A DNA stretch of 64,000 nt from Halalkalibacter sp. APA_J-10(15) (GTDB taxonomy: Bacteria > Bacillota > Bacilli > Bacillales > Bacillaceae_D), in contig NZ_JALKEV010000002.1 of the NCBI RefSeq assembly GCF_023017105.1, positions 124,001 to 188,000 on the forward strand. Reading direction: 5' to 3'. Every line of letters begins with the position of its first letter. Within the stretch, counting starts at the first letter, position 1. Both the position numbers and the translations under genes were made by a program. The notes beneath the pieces are model-generated. The model worked only from the letters and a program-made list of their open reading frames with translations, did no database searches and was not told the origin of the DNA. Below are positions 35,374-45,204 of the stretch, piece after piece.

Positions 35374-36255
35374 TCATACTTCACGAAATAGATCTGTCAT
35401 GAACTCTTGCATTAGTGGGCTAATAGGACGATCATTCCGATAAATTAACGAGATAGAGCGGTTATGTCCAAGCTCTGGTAACGAATGAACCGTAAGCACA
35501 TTTTGTTGCGCTTCTTCCTGTACTGCTCGTTTTGATAGAATCGCTCCCCCTTCTCCAAGACTGACCATTTTCTTAATCGCTTCAATACTCGTTAGCTCCA
35601 TACGGATATTTAAAGAGAGCTTCTCTTTCTCAGCCCATTCGTTAATCATCTCTCTCGTTGAGCCAGAACTGTGAATATATATAGGTACCTTTTCTATATC
35701 GTGGCGAGTTATCTTATCAAAAATGGCATATTCATGTGAATGAGATATGACAAATACGAGATGATCTGACACAATCTCTTTCTCCACCAACAAGGAATCC
35801 TTCATTGGCTGAGTCGATATAACACCGAAATCGACTTCTTTTTCCTTTACCATTTTCTTAATAGTCGGTGCCGAATGGACATGTAACGTAATTTGAACAT
35901 TTGGTTTCTTTGAAAAAAATTGACTGCATATAGGGGGTAGAACGTAGCTTGCAGGGATTGTGCTCGCCCCTATATGTAACTCTCCTCTATTAAACGATTG
36001 ATAATCCTTCATTACACGCTCCGTCTCAGACACGAGACGCAAAATCTTTTCAGCATATTGATGAAGCATCGCCCCTGCTGATGTTAATACGATCTCCTCA
36101 CCCTTTTGCTCATACAACGTTATCCCAACAGAATCACGTAATTTTTTTAAATGAAACGAAACCGTCGGTTGCTTTAAGTTCAAATCACGAGCAACCTTGG
36201 ACACACTTTTACATTGGCAAAACCTATAATACATATCAAGCTGCTGTACGTTCAT
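35374..36255 (-). CDS. LysR-family regulator (CysB/CysL-like)
   Basis: A 293-residue LysR regulator: the helix-turn-helix is in SVSKVARDLNLKQPTVSFHL, followed by a type 2 periplasmic-binding fold (LHIGASTIPASYVLPPICSQ). The ATG at 36255 follows GGAGAG at 8 nt; a longer frame to 36279 lacks such a site. It is divergent from the FbpABC-like importer operon with a 160-bp shared region, so it probably controls that operon. The ligand is unknown. CysL-like members often respond to small anions. Confidence 0.9.
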   Translation of the reverse strand: MNVQQLDMYYRFCQCKSVSKVARDLNLKQPTVSFHLKKLRDSVGITLYEQKGEEIVLTSAGAMLHQYAEKILRLVSETERVMKDYQSFNRGELHIGASTIPASYVLPPICSQFFSKKPNVQITLHVHSAPTIKKMVKEKEVDFGVISTQPMKDSLLVEKEIVSDHLVFVISHSHEYAIFDKITRHDIEKVPIYIHSSGSTREMINEWAEKEKLSLNIRMELTSIEAIKKMVSLGEGGAILSKRAVQEEAQQNVLTVHSLPELGHNRSISLIYRNDRPISPLMQEFMTDLFREV

Positions 36256-36414
36256 TTGTAAATCTCTCCGTCCATCCATAGATTATTTCTATAGTAACAT
36301 CCGTAACCTATTGATTTTATTAATTAGATGTTAAGAAAGCGTTAATACTCTATTAACATTTCTTCGTTATCGTAATAGATAAGCAAGACATTTAGACGGA
36401 GAGGAGAGCTTTGA

Positions 36415-37509
36415 TTGAAGATTGAGTTAACAGCTATTGAAAAATCTTTCGGTTCCTTACAAGCACTAAAAGCGCTTCATTTAACAATTCCATCTAGTTC
36501 ATTTGTTAGTTTACTAGGCCCATCAGGCTGTGGAAAAACGACACTACTTCGCATCATTGCTGGTCTAGAGGAGGCAGATAGTGGAACGATTATGATGAAC
36601 GATACAACTATCTATTCAAGCGAAAAACACATTCAAGTCCCTCCGCAAAAAAGAGGGATCGGCATGGTATTTCAAGATTTTGCTCTTTGGCCACATATGA
36701 CGGTCTATGAGAATGTTGCTTACAGTCTTAAAGCAACCGGAAAGAGAAAAGCCTTACGTGACAAAGTAAAAACCGCCTTAAAAAATGTGCAGCTTGAGTC
36801 TTATAGTAAGCGATATCCACATCAACTATCAGGTGGCCAACAACAGCGAGTTGCTATCGCTAGAGCGATTGCCAATGACCCCGCAGTCATCTTAATGGAT
36901 GAACCATTAAGCGCACTAGATGCTACATTACGCGATGATATGAGAATCTTATTACAATCACTCGTAAAACAGCTTAAAATGACTGCCATTTACGTCACTC
37001 ATGATCAAAATGAAGCAATGGCAATGTCTGATCATGTTGTCGTCATGAACTCTGGAGAAATTTTGCAGCAAGGAGCACCGGAAGACATTTATCATTACCC
37101 ATGCTCAAAAGAAGTCGCTTCTTTTATCGGAAAAGGCACCATTTGGGATGGCTTGATGATTCATAAGGGAGAGCAACCTTACGTGAAAATCGACACCGAT
37201 TTCCTTATTCAACTCGCTAAGCAAGAAAAATACAAATCACTCGGCGGAGAATGTACGATGGTTATTCGACCTGAACATGTACGCCTTTCGCAAGTTTCAT
37301 TTCATCATGCACAAATTGGTGAAGTTGAAACCGTTAGTTTTTTAGGAGAAAGATATGAAGTCACTTTACAAATCGGAAAGAACAAGCGACGATTATTTGC
37401 TTATTCATCCGAACGATTAACGCCAGGACAAGCCATCTATTTTACGATCATGTCTGATTCGATTCATTTTATTAACCAAATAGGGGGATTATCTCATGAA
37501 ACAGCTTAA
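36415..37509 (+). CDS. ABC importer ATPase (FbpC/PotA-like)
   Basis: A 364-residue ATPase: Walker A GPSGCGKTTL, Q-loop FQDFALWPHM, signature LSGGQQQRVAIARA, Walker B VILMDEPLSALDA, H-loop YVTHDQNEAM, and a C-terminal TOBE domain of about 110 residues. It starts at TTG (36415) after GGAGAG. Its end overlaps the solute-binding protein gene by 14 bp and a fused permease follows, so the operon is ATPase, receptor, permease. This arrangement is used for ferric iron, 2-aminoethylphosphonate or polyamine uptake. Confidence 0.92.
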   Translation: MKIELTAIEKSFGSLQALKALHLTIPSSSFVSLLGPSGCGKTTLLRIIAGLEEADSGTIMMNDTTIYSSEKHIQVPPQKRGIGMVFQDFALWPHMTVYENVAYSLKATGKRKALRDKVKTALKNVQLESYSKRYPHQLSGGQQQRVAIARAIANDPAVILMDEPLSALDATLRDDMRILLQSLVKQLKMTAIYVTHDQNEAMAMSDHVVVMNSGEILQQGAPEDIYHYPCSKEVASFIGKGTIWDGLMIHKGEQPYVKIDTDFLIQLAKQEKYKSLGGECTMVIRPEHVRLSQVSFHHAQIGEVETVSFLGERYEVTLQIGKNKRRLFAYSSERLTPGQAIYFTIMSDSIHFINQIGGLSHETA

Positions 37510-38548
37510 GTCATCTTTTTTTCTACTATTACTACTAGTCACGCTTGCAGCATGTACCCAGTCGGAACAAGAAGTACAAGAAAATGAAAATAAACAGCCT
37601 ACTAACAATGAGCCCACAGAAGAAATGCAAAATGAGGAAACTGGCTCATTAACCCTTTACACATCTGGCCCCGGAGGAATGGCTGAGCAATTAGCTGAAG
37701 CCTTCACAGAAGAGACAGGCATTACAGTCGATATGTTTCAAGGGACAACAGGTGATGTACTTGGTCGTCTCGAAGCAGAGGAAAGCAATCCTCTTGCTGA
37801 TGTCGTAGTTCTTGCCTCCTTGCCTCCAGCTATCGATTACAAAAATAGAGAACTCACACTCGCTTATGAATCACCATACGCCTCATCACTTCACGATGAT
37901 TGGTATGACGAGGAGTTTCACTTTTATGGCTTTAGTGCATCTGCATTAGGATTAAGCTACAATACGAACTTAATTTCAGAGGCGCCAACTGATTGGTCTG
38001 ACTTAACCTCTGATGAATTCAACGGTCAAATCGCCATCCCTGACCCAACTCAATCAGGTACAGCACGTGATTTCATCACCGCATATATTAATCAAGAAGA
38101 GGAAGACGGATGGGATTTACTCGAACAACTCAAAGAAAATGGACTTCAAATGGAAGGTGCGAATAACCCGGCATTACAAACGGTTATTTCAGGAGCGAAT
38201 TCAGTCGTTATGGCCGGTGTTGATTATATGGTTTATAACAATATGGAAAATGGCGAACCTGTGGATATTATCTTCCCTGAAAGTGGCACGATGATCACAC
38301 CACGCCCTGCTTTTATTTTAGAAAGTACACAAAATCCCGAAGCGGCGAAAGCATATATTGATTTCATTCTTTCTGATAAAGGACAGGAAATCGTCGCAGA
38401 CGCTTATTTACTCCCGGCACGAGTCGATATAGAACCAGCTGATATTCGTCTTGGACTCGATGACATTCCAACGTTAGAATACGACTGGGATTACTTAGAG
38501 GAGCATACACAAACGATATTAGAGCGCTTTATGGAGATGATCCGATAA
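37496..38548 (+). CDS. Lipoprotein solute-binding protein (FbpA/AfuA-like)
   Basis: A 350-residue receptor with a signal peptide and lipobox LAACT, an acidic linker, and a class II periplasmic-binding domain beginning SLTLYTSGPGGMAEQLAEAF, with PDPTQSGTARDFITAY and AAKAYIDFILSDKGQEIV, both typical of iron(III) and phosphonate receptors. The adjacent tyrosine pair that holds ferric iron in FbpA is not obvious, so the substrate remains open. It overlaps the ATPase gene and is 3 bp from the permease gene. Confidence 0.9.
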   Translation: MKQLKSSFFLLLLLVTLAACTQSEQEVQENENKQPTNNEPTEEMQNEETGSLTLYTSGPGGMAEQLAEAFTEETGITVDMFQGTTGDVLGRLEAEESNPLADVVVLASLPPAIDYKNRELTLAYESPYASSLHDDWYDEEFHFYGFSASALGLSYNTNLISEAPTDWSDLTSDEFNGQIAIPDPTQSGTARDFITAYINQEEEDGWDLLEQLKENGLQMEGANNPALQTVISGANSVVMAGVDYMVYNNMENGEPVDIIFPESGTMITPRPAFILESTQNPEAAKAYIDFILSDKGQEIVADAYLLPARVDIEPADIRLGLDDIPTLEYDWDYLEEHTQTILERFMEMIR

Positions 38549-38551
38549 CGA

Positions 38552-40213
38552 ATGAATTCATTATTTACTTTTCAAACACTTAATCGTGCTTTTGCCTTTC
38601 TTACATTAATCATTCTCGTTTTCATGCCATTATTGTTTGTTTTGTTACGTGGTGTGATGCCAGATGGGACATTTGAAGGCTTTGCTGCTTTTAGTTTGTT
38701 GGCCAATGATCATTACTGGTCCATTTTCCTGAACTCGATTTTACTCGGAATTGGAGTTGTCATAGGGGCGTCATTATTAGCGGCGCCTCTTGCCTTCTTC
38801 ATGGCACGAACTGAACTAAAGAAGCACCGCTGGATTGACATCGTTCTCGTTATCCCATTTATGACACCTCCATATATTGGAGCAATGGGGTGGATTTTGT
38901 CCATGCAACCAAACGGCTACGCTGAACAACTCGTTCCATTATTAGCCAATGTTACTCCCGTGTTCTTTTCTTATTTCGGAATGGTTTTAGTCATGAGCCT
39001 TCATCTTTTCCCATTTATTTACCTTATTATGCGAAATAATTTGGAGAACATTGGTGGGCGTTTAGAGGAAGCTGGTATTATTCATGGCGGTTCATTCTTT
39101 AATCGCTTAAGAAGAATTACTTTCCCTTTGTTTCTTTCAGGCTACAGTATGGGAGCCTTACTCGTCTTTGTGAAAACAATTGGAGAATTTGGAACACCAG
39201 TCACATTAGGTAATCGTATTGGCTATTACGTCTTAACATCTGAAATCCATCGTTATACGTCGATTTGGCCCCTTGATTTTGGTACAGCGGCGGTTTTGTC
39301 TACAATGCTTCTATCGGTTAGTATGCTCATTTGGTATTTACAGCAATGGCTCGTCAGCCGCCGTCACGATCAAGTCGTAACAGGAAAAGGACAAACTCAA
39401 TCGACCTTACGCTTAGGTAAGAAACAGGCTTTCGCTTGGGCGTACTTAGCCTTTGTCCTTCTTCTTTCAATTGGTGTTCCATATTTTTCAGTGGCATCAA
39501 CGGCTTTGATGAATATTCAAGGTAATGGCTTAAGCTTTTCCAATTTGACACTCCGTCATTTTGTTGAATTATTTAGTGGCAGTGGCAAAGACGCGCTGTG
39601 GAATAGCATTTGGCTTGCTGCACTTGCAGCAACTATCAGTGCCAGTATCGGCATTTGGGTGGCCATGATTATTATGAAAAAGCGTGGAATTCAAGAGAAA
39701 ACGATGGATTTTTTCTCACTTGCTCCTAATACGGTACCGGGAATTGTCGTCGTCGTAGGTCTCATACTTTTTTGGAATGCGTATTGGAATCCAGCACCCA
39801 TCTATAACACTTGGATGATGCTCATTCTCACATATGTCATTTTGTACTTACCTTTCACGGTACAAAATATTAAAGCCGTATATGGTCAGCTCGGAGACTC
39901 TTTATTCCAAGCAGCAAAGATGAGTGGCGCTTCTTCTATCTATATGATCCGAACCATCATCATTCCGTTGCTCATTCCTGGTATATTAGCAGGCTGGATG
40001 ATGACCTTTACGATTTCAATGAGAGAGCTCGTAGGTTCACTAATTCTGCGTCCTCCCAATATGCATACATCAGCAACTTTTATTTATTCACAATTTGAAC
40101 AAGGTACTGCCTCCTTAGGAATGGCAATGGCGCTCGTTACTGTCGGAATGACAACAATCATGTTAATCGTGATTGAACAAATGAAAGCTCGTTTTCAACA
40201 TTACAAGTCTTAA
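38552..40213 (+). CDS. ABC importer permease, two fused domains (FbpB-like)
   Basis: A 553-residue permease containing two copies of the binding-protein-dependent transport domain, each with about six helices. The first cytoplasmic loop is GRLEEAGIIHGGSFFNRLRR and the second is DSLFQAAKMSGASSIYMIRT, both EAA-type. Double-domain permeases are typical of FbpB and phosphonate or thiamine importers. It completes a three-gene operon with no separate partner permease needed. Confidence 0.93.
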   Translation: MNSLFTFQTLNRAFAFLTLIILVFMPLLFVLLRGVMPDGTFEGFAAFSLLANDHYWSIFLNSILLGIGVVIGASLLAAPLAFFMARTELKKHRWIDIVLVIPFMTPPYIGAMGWILSMQPNGYAEQLVPLLANVTPVFFSYFGMVLVMSLHLFPFIYLIMRNNLENIGGRLEEAGIIHGGSFFNRLRRITFPLFLSGYSMGALLVFVKTIGEFGTPVTLGNRIGYYVLTSEIHRYTSIWPLDFGTAAVLSTMLLSVSMLIWYLQQWLVSRRHDQVVTGKGQTQSTLRLGKKQAFAWAYLAFVLLLSIGVPYFSVASTALMNIQGNGLSFSNLTLRHFVELFSGSGKDALWNSIWLAALAATISASIGIWVAMIIMKKRGIQEKTMDFFSLAPNTVPGIVVVVGLILFWNAYWNPAPIYNTWMMLILTYVILYLPFTVQNIKAVYGQLGDSLFQAAKMSGASSIYMIRTIIIPLLIPGILAGWMMTFTISMRELVGSLILRPPNMHTSATFIYSQFEQGTASLGMAMALVTVGMTTIMLIVIEQMKARFQHYKS

Positions 40214-40325
40214 TAACCTATATGAGAAATACACCGAGTGGCTTTACTGAGTCCACTTCCATCTCCTTCATTGGACTTCTAAGAATGTTATAAAATCTGA
40301 TTATGAGAAAAAAGGATGATGCTAG

Positions 40326-41546
40326 TTGAAAGTAACTTTCTTAGGTGGAGTGAATGAATATGGACGATCTTGCTTCCACCTGCAAGCAGATAGGGTTTCC
40401 ATTTTAATCGACTGTGGCATTATGAAAAATGCCCATGTCGAGCATAAACGATTCCCTTTATTAAATAGAAAAATCGTCGAAAGTCTTGATGTGGTTTTCA
40501 TCACACATTCACATGAAGATCACACAGCAGCACTTCCATTGCTTTGTGAACTTGGCTTTAAAGGAAGCATTTATGCGACATCAGCCACACTCAATCAAAC
40601 GATTCAAGTGCTTACTTCACTACAAAACGGAAAACAAGGATATAGCTCTATCACTCAGCAGTTTAGACCATTAGAACCATTACCAAGACAGACTTGGCTA
40701 CAATTGGCTCCGAACTATCAATTTGATTTTCAATACGGTTATAGTGGACACACACTTGGTTCTGTCTGGTTCCTATTTCGAATAAACGGTGAGCAAATTT
40801 TCTTTTCTGGTGACTACTCAACAGAGTCACCGATCCTCACAACAGATCAACCAATCATTGAAAAACCAATAGAAATCGCGATCCTAGACGGAGCATACGG
40901 GAATGAAACATGCTCACAACAAACCTATTTAGAAGAAATCTACCATGCAATTGAACACGCATTAACCTTAAAGAAAAAAGTTCTCCTACACGGGCCTATA
41001 TATGGAAAATTGCAAGACTTGCTCATGTATTTTCAAAATGATAGAGCTAACTTCCTAACAGATACAGCCATCAGTCAAGAAATTAGAGCAAGTTTTGAAG
41101 CATATATGAACAATCAAAGCAACGTTAAGAAGCAAGCTCTCAAACAAATAGATGAGCTTGCCAATCAGCTGCAGACAATACCGTTAACGACATGGCTACA
41201 TAACGATTCATTTTCAATTGGACTTTTTACAGAGCATGAACTTTTAAAGGAATTAACAGCAGAAAATGCGGATAATTTACTCATCTTATGTACCGGACCT
41301 TATCTAGAGAAAATTGTGGCAATCGGAGACAAGCAACCATTCCCACAATACGTGCAAAAACGTTACAAAGTCCATCCAAGTGTCTATGAATTACACGAAC
41401 AAATCAAGCATCTCAAGCCGAAGAGAATTGTCTTCAGTCATAGTCCCAATAAACAAATTACCTACTTACAAGAAGTATTTACAGCAATAGGCGAAGATGT
41501 TGTACTTGCTGAAGTTGGAGATGTATTAGAAATGATTGTGAAGTGA
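40326..41546 (+). CDS. Metallo-beta-lactamase-fold hydrolase (beta-CASP-like)
   Basis: A 406-residue protein with the metal-binding motif THSHEDHTAALPL, further ligands in YSGHTLGSVWF (His) and FFSGDYSTES (Asp), and a C-terminal KRIVFSHSP segment. The length and layout resemble beta-CASP exonuclease-like proteins, which process RNA, rather than small-molecule lactonases. It starts at TTG (40326) behind AAAGGATG. It stands alone between the importer operon and the alpha-galactosidase gene. A nuclease role is inferred only. Confidence 0.82.
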   Translation: MKVTFLGGVNEYGRSCFHLQADRVSILIDCGIMKNAHVEHKRFPLLNRKIVESLDVVFITHSHEDHTAALPLLCELGFKGSIYATSATLNQTIQVLTSLQNGKQGYSSITQQFRPLEPLPRQTWLQLAPNYQFDFQYGYSGHTLGSVWFLFRINGEQIFFSGDYSTESPILTTDQPIIEKPIEIAILDGAYGNETCSQQTYLEEIYHAIEHALTLKKKVLLHGPIYGKLQDLLMYFQNDRANFLTDTAISQEIRASFEAYMNNQSNVKKQALKQIDELANQLQTIPLTTWLHNDSFSIGLFTEHELLKELTAENADNLLILCTGPYLEKIVAIGDKQPFPQYVQKRYKVHPSVYELHEQIKHLKPKRIVFSHSPNKQITYLQEVFTAIGEDVVLAEVGDVLEMIVK

Positions 41547-41562
41547 AGAAATCCTATCAATT

Positions 41563-41598
41563 AGACGATCCACGAGAGCACACCTTCATGGATCGTCT
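41563..41598. terminator. Inverted repeat between convergent genes
   Basis: AGACGATCCA pairs with TGGATCGTCT around a 16-nt loop, between the hydrolase and alpha-galactosidase genes. T tracts are weak. Confidence 0.55.
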
Positions 41599-41665
41599 TC
41601 TATGCGAAACAACCACCCTTATATTTACGCTCATTATATCCAAATGACGAAAATCACAGCACGCT

Positions 41666-43852
41666 TCATTCCTCTATTAAGCGCCACATTACACTCTGAA
41701 AATCGCCCGTTAATTGGGGAATATTAACCCCAATATTCATTAACTCATCTCCATAGTAACTTTCACTCAGTTCTATAATGTGATATTTTTTTGTCTTGAT
41801 GAGACCTTTTAATTTAATTCTCTTAAATGGCTCATTCGCTTCCCCTAACACTTTCACATAAGAAAAAACAGCTTCAGACTGATCATCTGTAACGAACATC
41901 CACGCCGCATCCTGCTGTTTAAATGGATTCACTAAACGATACATTTCACCGAATTGAACAATATGACGAATCGTCTTATAATACGCTACCTGCTCCTTAA
42001 TCACTTGGTGTTCCTCACTCGACAACGTAGTCACATCTAACTCATAACCAAAGTTCCCTGACATAGCAACATGACCCCTTACCTCAATAGGGGTTTCACG
42101 ATGTACCTGATGATTCGGAACAGCCGATACATGTGCTCCCATTGAACGAATTGGATAAACAAGACTCGTTCCATATTGGATCTTCAAACGCGAAATAGCA
42201 TCCGTATTATCACTCGTCCATGTTTGTGGCATATAGTAAAGCATCCCAGGGTCGAATCGTCCACCTCCACCTGAGCAACTTTCAAATAATACATGTGGAA
42301 AGGCTATCGTAAGTTCCTCTAGCACACGGTACAACCCTAGCATATAACGATGACCTGTTTCTCGCTGCCTGTTTTTCGATAACTGTGCCGACCCCACTTC
42401 AGTCATATGGCGATTCATGTCCCATTTTACATACGTAATCGGAGCTTGCTGTAATATAGCCGAAATTCGCTTAATCATTTCATTACATACATCATGCCGT
42501 GAATAGTCCAAGACTAATTGATTCCGACTTTTCGAACGTCTTCGATTTGGAACATGAATACACCAATCAGGATGCTGACGATACAATTCACTATCTTCTG
42601 ATACCATCTCTGGTTCAAACCACAAGCCAAATTGCATATCCAGCTTTGTAATTTTTCGTGCTAATTCTTCTAAACCATTAGGCAATTTCTTTTCATCAAC
42701 AAACCAATCTCCTAAGGAAGAATTATCGTCATCCCTCTTACCAAACCATCCATCATCTAAGACAAATAGTTCTATACCTAACTCTTTACCACTTTTAGCT
42801 ATGTCATATATTTTATCCTCATGAAAATCAAAATAGGTCGCTTCCCAATTATTAATTAAAATCGGACGTTCTAGATCACGAAATACTCCTCTACAGAGAC
42901 GCTGTTGATAGAGACGATGAAATGTATGTGACATCTCCGTTAAACCATTACTAGAATAAACCATCACCACTTCTGGCGTTTGAAAGTTCTCACCAGCCTG
43001 AAGCAACCATGAGAAATCAAACGGATTAATCCCCATCGTGACTCGTGTTTGTGAAAATTGATCAACTTCTGCAGTCGCCAAAAAATTACCGCTATAGACC
43101 AAGTTAAAAGCAAAAACTTCACCTGTATCTTCAGTTGTATTTTCATCAACTAGTGCAATAAATGGGTTATGCTGGTGACTACTTGCACCTCGACGGCTTT
43201 CTACAGACTGAACCCCAGTATGAAGTGGTGATTGTTCAATATGCCTTTCGCGGCAATGAGCTCCTGGTAAACGAAGCATTTCAAAGTTAGCACTACGAAA
43301 ATCAACATTCACACTTGCCGCTTTTTCTATTTTCAATGATTCTCTCCCATTATTTTCAAAACGAACAGAGCGTGTCATTGCATTCCACTTCTCAAAGACT
43401 GTATACGTAAGCACAACTCGTAACTGTGTAAGCGAATCAAGCAATGTAATTTCAAGAGTTTCCGCCTCATCTTCATTTTCCACATACGTAGCTGGGAGGC
43501 CATTTAATTGTGGCTTACCTTTTTCAATTCGATGTGAATGATAACGCAAATCCATCACCGTACTGCCATTTTCTAATTGAATATGAACAGCAGGAAGACG
43601 ATAATCAGTATGACCAAACGAAGGATACTCTTGCGGTAACGTATCTAATGAAAATGTCCGATCTGAAGCAATCGGATTTCCAGAAAAACCACGATCTGCA
43701 TAACGAATCGCATTCGAATGATGATAACGATTCACCTTTTTTCCCCAATACAAATGAGCTACATAGCCTCCATCTAGCAATTGAAAGACATAACTCATAT
43801 CATTAGCTTGCAAGTGAAACGTACGTGTCTGTTCTACAAAGGTAATCCCCAT
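41666..43852 (-). CDS. Alpha-galactosidase, GH36
   Basis: A 728-residue cytoplasmic GH36 enzyme releasing terminal alpha-galactose from melibiose, raffinose and galacto-oligosaccharides. An N-terminal beta-supersandwich precedes the TIM barrel. The nucleophile is D478 in YVKWDMNRH and the acid/base is D548 in TWTSDNTDA, the same numbering as I recall for Geobacillus AgaA/AgaB. ELFVLDDGWFGKRDDD and FESCSGGGGRFD are also diagnostic. No signal peptide is present. It is divergent from the AraC activator, and the importer genes lie beyond that, so the set takes up and splits alpha-galactosides. Confidence 0.97.
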   Translation of the reverse strand: MGITFVEQTRTFHLQANDMSYVFQLLDGGYVAHLYWGKKVNRYHHSNAIRYADRGFSGNPIASDRTFSLDTLPQEYPSFGHTDYRLPAVHIQLENGSTVMDLRYHSHRIEKGKPQLNGLPATYVENEDEAETLEITLLDSLTQLRVVLTYTVFEKWNAMTRSVRFENNGRESLKIEKAASVNVDFRSANFEMLRLPGAHCRERHIEQSPLHTGVQSVESRRGASSHQHNPFIALVDENTTEDTGEVFAFNLVYSGNFLATAEVDQFSQTRVTMGINPFDFSWLLQAGENFQTPEVVMVYSSNGLTEMSHTFHRLYQQRLCRGVFRDLERPILINNWEATYFDFHEDKIYDIAKSGKELGIELFVLDDGWFGKRDDDNSSLGDWFVDEKKLPNGLEELARKITKLDMQFGLWFEPEMVSEDSELYRQHPDWCIHVPNRRRSKSRNQLVLDYSRHDVCNEMIKRISAILQQAPITYVKWDMNRHMTEVGSAQLSKNRQRETGHRYMLGLYRVLEELTIAFPHVLFESCSGGGGRFDPGMLYYMPQTWTSDNTDAISRLKIQYGTSLVYPIRSMGAHVSAVPNHQVHRETPIEVRGHVAMSGNFGYELDVTTLSSEEHQVIKEQVAYYKTIRHIVQFGEMYRLVNPFKQQDAAWMFVTDDQSEAVFSYVKVLGEANEPFKRIKLKGLIKTKKYHIIELSESYYGDELMNIGVNIPQLTGDFQSVMWRLIEE

Positions 43853-44044
43853 CTTTCACTCCACCCTCCAAAATAATAAACAGCATTATATTGCTCAAAA
43901 AAAATACATGAATTCTTCTTCTTTAAACACTATATAATCTTATAAATACTTATATCAAGGGTAATTAATTGAAATTAGAGTATTATATTGCTGTTGATGT
44001 TATACTAGTTAAAAGAGAAGATAATAAAAAACGAGGTGAGTAGT

Positions 44045-44926
44045 TTGACAATTATTAAGCATAAAATGGGAAATGTCCGCCTATTTCTAGATAAACAGGA
44101 CGACCTTCCAACATTAAATTCGATCGGATGGGAACTACGAACAGATAATGACAAGGAAATATATGATTGGAATTGCACAAATCGTATGGACAAACAATGT
44201 TTGTTTCAATATACAGTTGCAGGAGAAGGAGAACTAGAGGTCGGGGGAAATGTCCACCACATCAAAGCAGGACAAGCCTTTCTTATCGAAATTCCTGGTC
44301 CATTTTCTTATCGCTTTCCACAAGGAAAACAAAAATGGGAATATAAATACCTCTCTCTCACTCTTAACGCATATCCGTTGTGGGCACCCCTCATAGAAAA
44401 CGGAGGGAGAATTATAAACCTAGCTCCTGATAGTAACGTCCTTCAATTTTGGGACAAACTTTTCGAAAAAGCATTAACCGATCAAATTAAACATATTTAT
44501 GACAATTCTTCGTACGCTTATCGCTTCTTAATGGAGGTTCGCCACGCTGTTCAACAGCAATCGAAGCCAAGTTCAACTCCTGAACCGATTCAAAAGTGCT
44601 TACACTTTATAGATCGTTCTTTTCACAAGCCAATTGGACTCGATGAAATCGCCGAAGCTGCTGGACTATCTAAGTTTCACCTTATACGTATTTTCCAAAA
44701 AAGTATCGGCGAATCACCTATTAATTATTTAATTAAAGTACGCATTAAAGTGGCCGCTCAAAGATTAATCGAAAACGATTTACCCATTTATGAAATCGCT
44801 AATCAATGTGGCTTTTCAAGTGCGAATTATTTTTCAAAAGTGTTTCAAAAGCATACATCCCTTACCCCATCTGAATTCAGAAATAGCGTAGGCAAGCAAC
44901 AAATATCTGAAGTGTTTGTCAAATAA
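44045..44926 (+). CDS. AraC-family activator of the alpha-galactoside genes
   Basis: A 293-residue regulator: an N-terminal cupin-like sugar-sensing domain (residues about 1-150, with VAGEGELEVGGNVHHIKAGQ) and two C-terminal helix-turn-helix motifs (LDEIAEAAGLSKFHLIRIFQ and YEIANQCGFSSANYFSKVFQ). A TTG at 44045 is favoured because GAGGTGA precedes it; a GTG at 44036 lies inside that site. Its position between the divergent alpha-galactosidase gene and the importer operon marks it as their likely MsmR/RafR-type activator. Confidence 0.92.
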   Translation: MTIIKHKMGNVRLFLDKQDDLPTLNSIGWELRTDNDKEIYDWNCTNRMDKQCLFQYTVAGEGELEVGGNVHHIKAGQAFLIEIPGPFSYRFPQGKQKWEYKYLSLTLNAYPLWAPLIENGGRIINLAPDSNVLQFWDKLFEKALTDQIKHIYDNSSYAYRFLMEVRHAVQQQSKPSSTPEPIQKCLHFIDRSFHKPIGLDEIAEAAGLSKFHLIRIFQKSIGESPINYLIKVRIKVAAQRLIENDLPIYEIANQCGFSSANYFSKVFQKHTSLTPSEFRNSVGKQQISEVFVK

Positions 44927-44937
44927 CCCTCTTCTTA

Positions 44938-44965
44938 GGCAGCAATAAGGCTTCTTATTGCTGCC
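44938..44965 (+). terminator. Hairpin after the AraC activator gene
   Basis: GGCAGCAATAAG pairs perfectly with CTTATTGCTGCC around a 4-nt loop, 11 bp after the stop. No T tract follows, so it may be a weak terminator or 3' stabiliser. Confidence 0.55.
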
Positions 44966-45117
44966 CCATTCAATCTAGCAATATATTACCCTATCATGCA
45001 ATTAATTACTCTTGTTCACATTATTAAGTTAACATATTATTGATTTACACAAATTAACCGCTTATCGATTATGAAGCAATTTAATATCCATATTATTTTA
45101 TTTATGAATAATACTAC

Positions 45118-45148
45118 TAACGAATGCTCATTCGTTAATCGGTTTTTT
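45118..45148 (+). terminator. Terminator-like hairpin in front of the importer operon
   Basis: TAACGAATG pairs with CATTCGTTA across 2 nt, and a GGTTTTTTG tract follows. It lies 13 bp before the cre site and 57 bp before the binding protein start, so it may end activator readthrough or act as a leader attenuator. Confidence 0.5.
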
Positions 45149-45160
45149 GTTAAGAGTAAT

Positions 45161-45174
45161 TGAGATCGCTTTCA
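45161..45174. promoter_or_regulatory. cre site of the alpha-galactoside importer operon
   Basis: TGAGATCGCTTTCA matches the CcpA operator consensus TGWNANCGNTNWCA at every defined position and lies 31 bp upstream of the binding protein start. Confidence 0.78.
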
Positions 45175-45204
45175 ATATATACAAATTGAAAAGGGGAGAT
45201 TGAC

